DNA from: Todiramphus chloris collaris
Taxonomy: Eukaryota; Chordata; Aves; Coraciiformes; Alcedinidae
Length of the DNA: 64,000 nt
Direction: 5' to 3'
Assembly: GCA_025345505.1 (NCBI GenBank)
Contig: JANVCC010000011.1
Span: forward strand, 10,514,184-10,578,183
The position numbers and the translations under genes are program-made. The notes under the pieces are model-generated. The model was not told the DNA's origin, made no database searches, and worked only from the letters and a program-made list of their open reading frames with translations. Shown here one piece after another: positions 62,635 through 64,000 of the stretch. How positions within the stretch are numbered: position 1 is the first letter of the stretch; each line of letters opens with the position of its first letter.

Positions 62635-63419
62635 AGAAGAACCTGGATAACCTGGAGGGTGGGCCCAGGTGAAGCTCATGAGGTTCAACAAGACTAAGTG
62701 CAGGGTCCTGCACCTGGGTCAGAACAACACTCACTATCAGTACAGGCTGGGAGACAAGGTGCTGGAAAGCAGCTCTGCAGAAAAGGACTTGGGGGGTGTT
62801 GGTGGATGAGAGCTGGACATGAACCAGTTGCATCCTGGGCTGCATCAAGAGAAGTGTGGCCAGCAGATCGAGGGAGGCGATTCTGCCCCTCTACTCTGCT
62901 CTGGTGAGACCCCACCTGGAGTACTGCGTCCAGCTCTGGAACACTCAGCACAGGAAAGACATGGACCTGATGGAGCGGGTCCAGAGGAAGGTCACAAGGA
63001 TGATCAGAGGGATGGAGCTCCTCTACTACAAGGACAGGCTCAGGGAGCTGGGGTTGTTCAGCCTGGAGAAGAGAAGGCTCCAGGGAGACCTACTAGTGAC
63101 CTTCCAGTACCTGAAGGGGACCTACAGAAAGGCTGGAGAGGGGCTGTTTATGAGGGATTGTAGTGAAAGGACAGGGGGTAACGGGTTTAAATTACAGAAG
63201 AGTAGATTTAGATTGGAAGAAGTTCTTTACATTGAGGGTGGTAGAACAGTGGAGTAGCTACTCAGGGACGTGGTTGAGGCCCCATCCCTGGAGATATTCA
63301 AGGTGAGGTTGGACAAGGCTCTGAGCAGCCTGGTCTAGTTGAGGGTATCCCTGCTCACTGCAGGGGGGCTGGAGTACATGACCTTTGGAGGTCCCTTCCA
63401 GCCTTATGATTCTATGATA
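62635..63419 (+). mobile_element. CR1 LINE, 5'-truncated copy 3
   Basis: About 780 bp of CR1, starting near CTGGATAACCTGGAGGG and ending GATTCTATGAT. Its body (CTGCATCAAGAGAAGTGTGG, GAGACCCCACCTGGAGTACTG) is closest to the CR1 type most familiar from chicken and differs from copies 1 and 2, so at least two CR1 subfamilies are present. A gap of roughly 40 bases lies between GACATGAACC and GCATCCTGGGCTGC near 62825, where the CR1 body normally codes for the QCALAAQKA-like segment. The 5' edge is approximate. Confidence 0.93.
62856..63257 (+). pseudogene. CR1 ORF2 remnant, C-terminal part
   Basis: An open frame of 133 codons encodes the C-terminal end of the CR1 ORF2 protein: ASRSREAILPLYSALVRPHL, EYCVQLW, ERVQRKVTRMIRGMELL, then LRELGLFSLEKRRLQGDL and FQYLKG. 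It is the least damaged of the three ORF2 ends over this span, but it is cut from the upstream RT part by the deletion near 62825 and by a shifted frame before it. It ends at a stop at 63255, before the usual FFTLRVVEHWN-type end is complete. It has no catalytic residues and no function is expected. Confidence 0.88.
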
Positions 63420-64000
63420 AGCCCAGGGATGTTGGAACAGGACAGATCCTGAGTCAACAGAGCATCTTTCCCTCCCTCTGACTGCTCTTCCTCGACACGT
63501 GAGGTGCATGTACATTCTTCTTGGCACTTATGGGCAGAGAGAGAGCTGTATGTAAGACCAGAGACATAGGACAAGCTGGGCTAGAAGACCACATGAAGAA
63601 CCAAACCATCTGGGGGACACATGCCACAGACCATGCTGAGACAGCCTGTCCAGACTCTGCTGGAGCCCTCCACCTTGCTGCCATCTGTGCTCTCCCGTGT
63701 CCCCCTGAACACAGACTGTGAATCCAAACACAGCGTGCTACTGATATCTATCAGAGAGTGGAAGTGGAACTTTAAGTGGAAGTGAGATGCTTTGTCACTT
63801 CTGCTCACCCATTTTACTGGTGAGGGAACAGTTCTCCATAAAATGGAAGGTATCCAAGGAGTTATTCATTAATGTGTCAGTGCCACAGCATCTCCCATGT
63901 CCCACCAAAGCAGTGATGCTGGGGCAAAAAAACAGGGCAGGTGTCACAAGAGGCAACTCTTGTGTCCTAACCCTTATGGCACAGTTGAAGGACTGAAAAG
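63420..64000. other. Non-coding end of window
   Basis: I see no gene or repeat here. Open frames on both strands are short and overlap each other in the way of shadows. Confidence 0.5.

Noticed and set aside
62694..62951. Minus-strand frames across CR1 copy 3
   Set aside because: Antisense shadows of the CR1 ORF2 remnant.
1..64000. CRISPR arrays, tRNA or rRNA genes, operons, phage or bacterial islands
   Set aside because: No regularly spaced direct repeats, no tRNA T-arm-like GGTTCGAATCC blocks and no dense coding were seen. The CR1 and LTR content shows vertebrate DNA.

Overview
The window looks like bird nuclear DNA. It is mostly AT-rich non-coding sequence with no long convincing protein-coding gene. 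The bird call rests on three 5'-truncated CR1 LINE copies (about 41.1-42.0, 51.0-52.2 and 62.6-63.4 kb). Their reverse-transcriptase remnants and their 3' ends, made of repeated ATTCTATG-like octamers, are the avian type. Compact retroviral solo LTRs fit as well. The species, the chromosome and whether the window is intergenic or a giant intron cannot be told from the sequence.

Layout. From 1 to 7.7 kb there is unique non-coding DNA. At 7.70-8.03 kb lies a minus-strand solo LTR whose promoter contains a perfect 28-bp palindrome with a TATA-like box in each arm. From 8.0 to 27.2 kb there is unique non-coding DNA with homopolymer tracts. At 27.2-29.2 kb is the only promoter-like place: a GC-rich CpG island (about 27.94-28.50 kb). 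It has two strong minus-strand splice-donor sequences inside it. About 0.65 kb to its right is a small plus-strand candidate exon that starts with a good Kozak ATG and would encode a signal peptide. This could be a bidirectional promoter, but neither gene could be named. At 32.0-32.35 kb is a solo LTR with an intact 6-bp target-site duplication. The segment from 32.4 to 64 kb is again unique DNA, carrying the three CR1 copies, a third LTR-like element (56.52-57.15 kb), two diverged copies of an unrecognised GC-rich dispersed repeat (45.65-46.0 and 53.56-53.9 kb), a 23-base G run and several small tandem repeats and hairpins.

All coding-like sequence that can be identified with confidence is decayed CR1 ORF2. 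The copies carry frameshifts, stops and deletions, and one has lost a catalytic aspartate of the reverse-transcriptase active site. The LTRs have no internal retroviral genes beside them. I found no CRISPR array, tRNA, rRNA or operon, and no evidence for a new multi-gene system. The observations most worth checking are the palindromic LTR promoter, the CpG-island gene start, the paired dispersed repeat and the long G tract.
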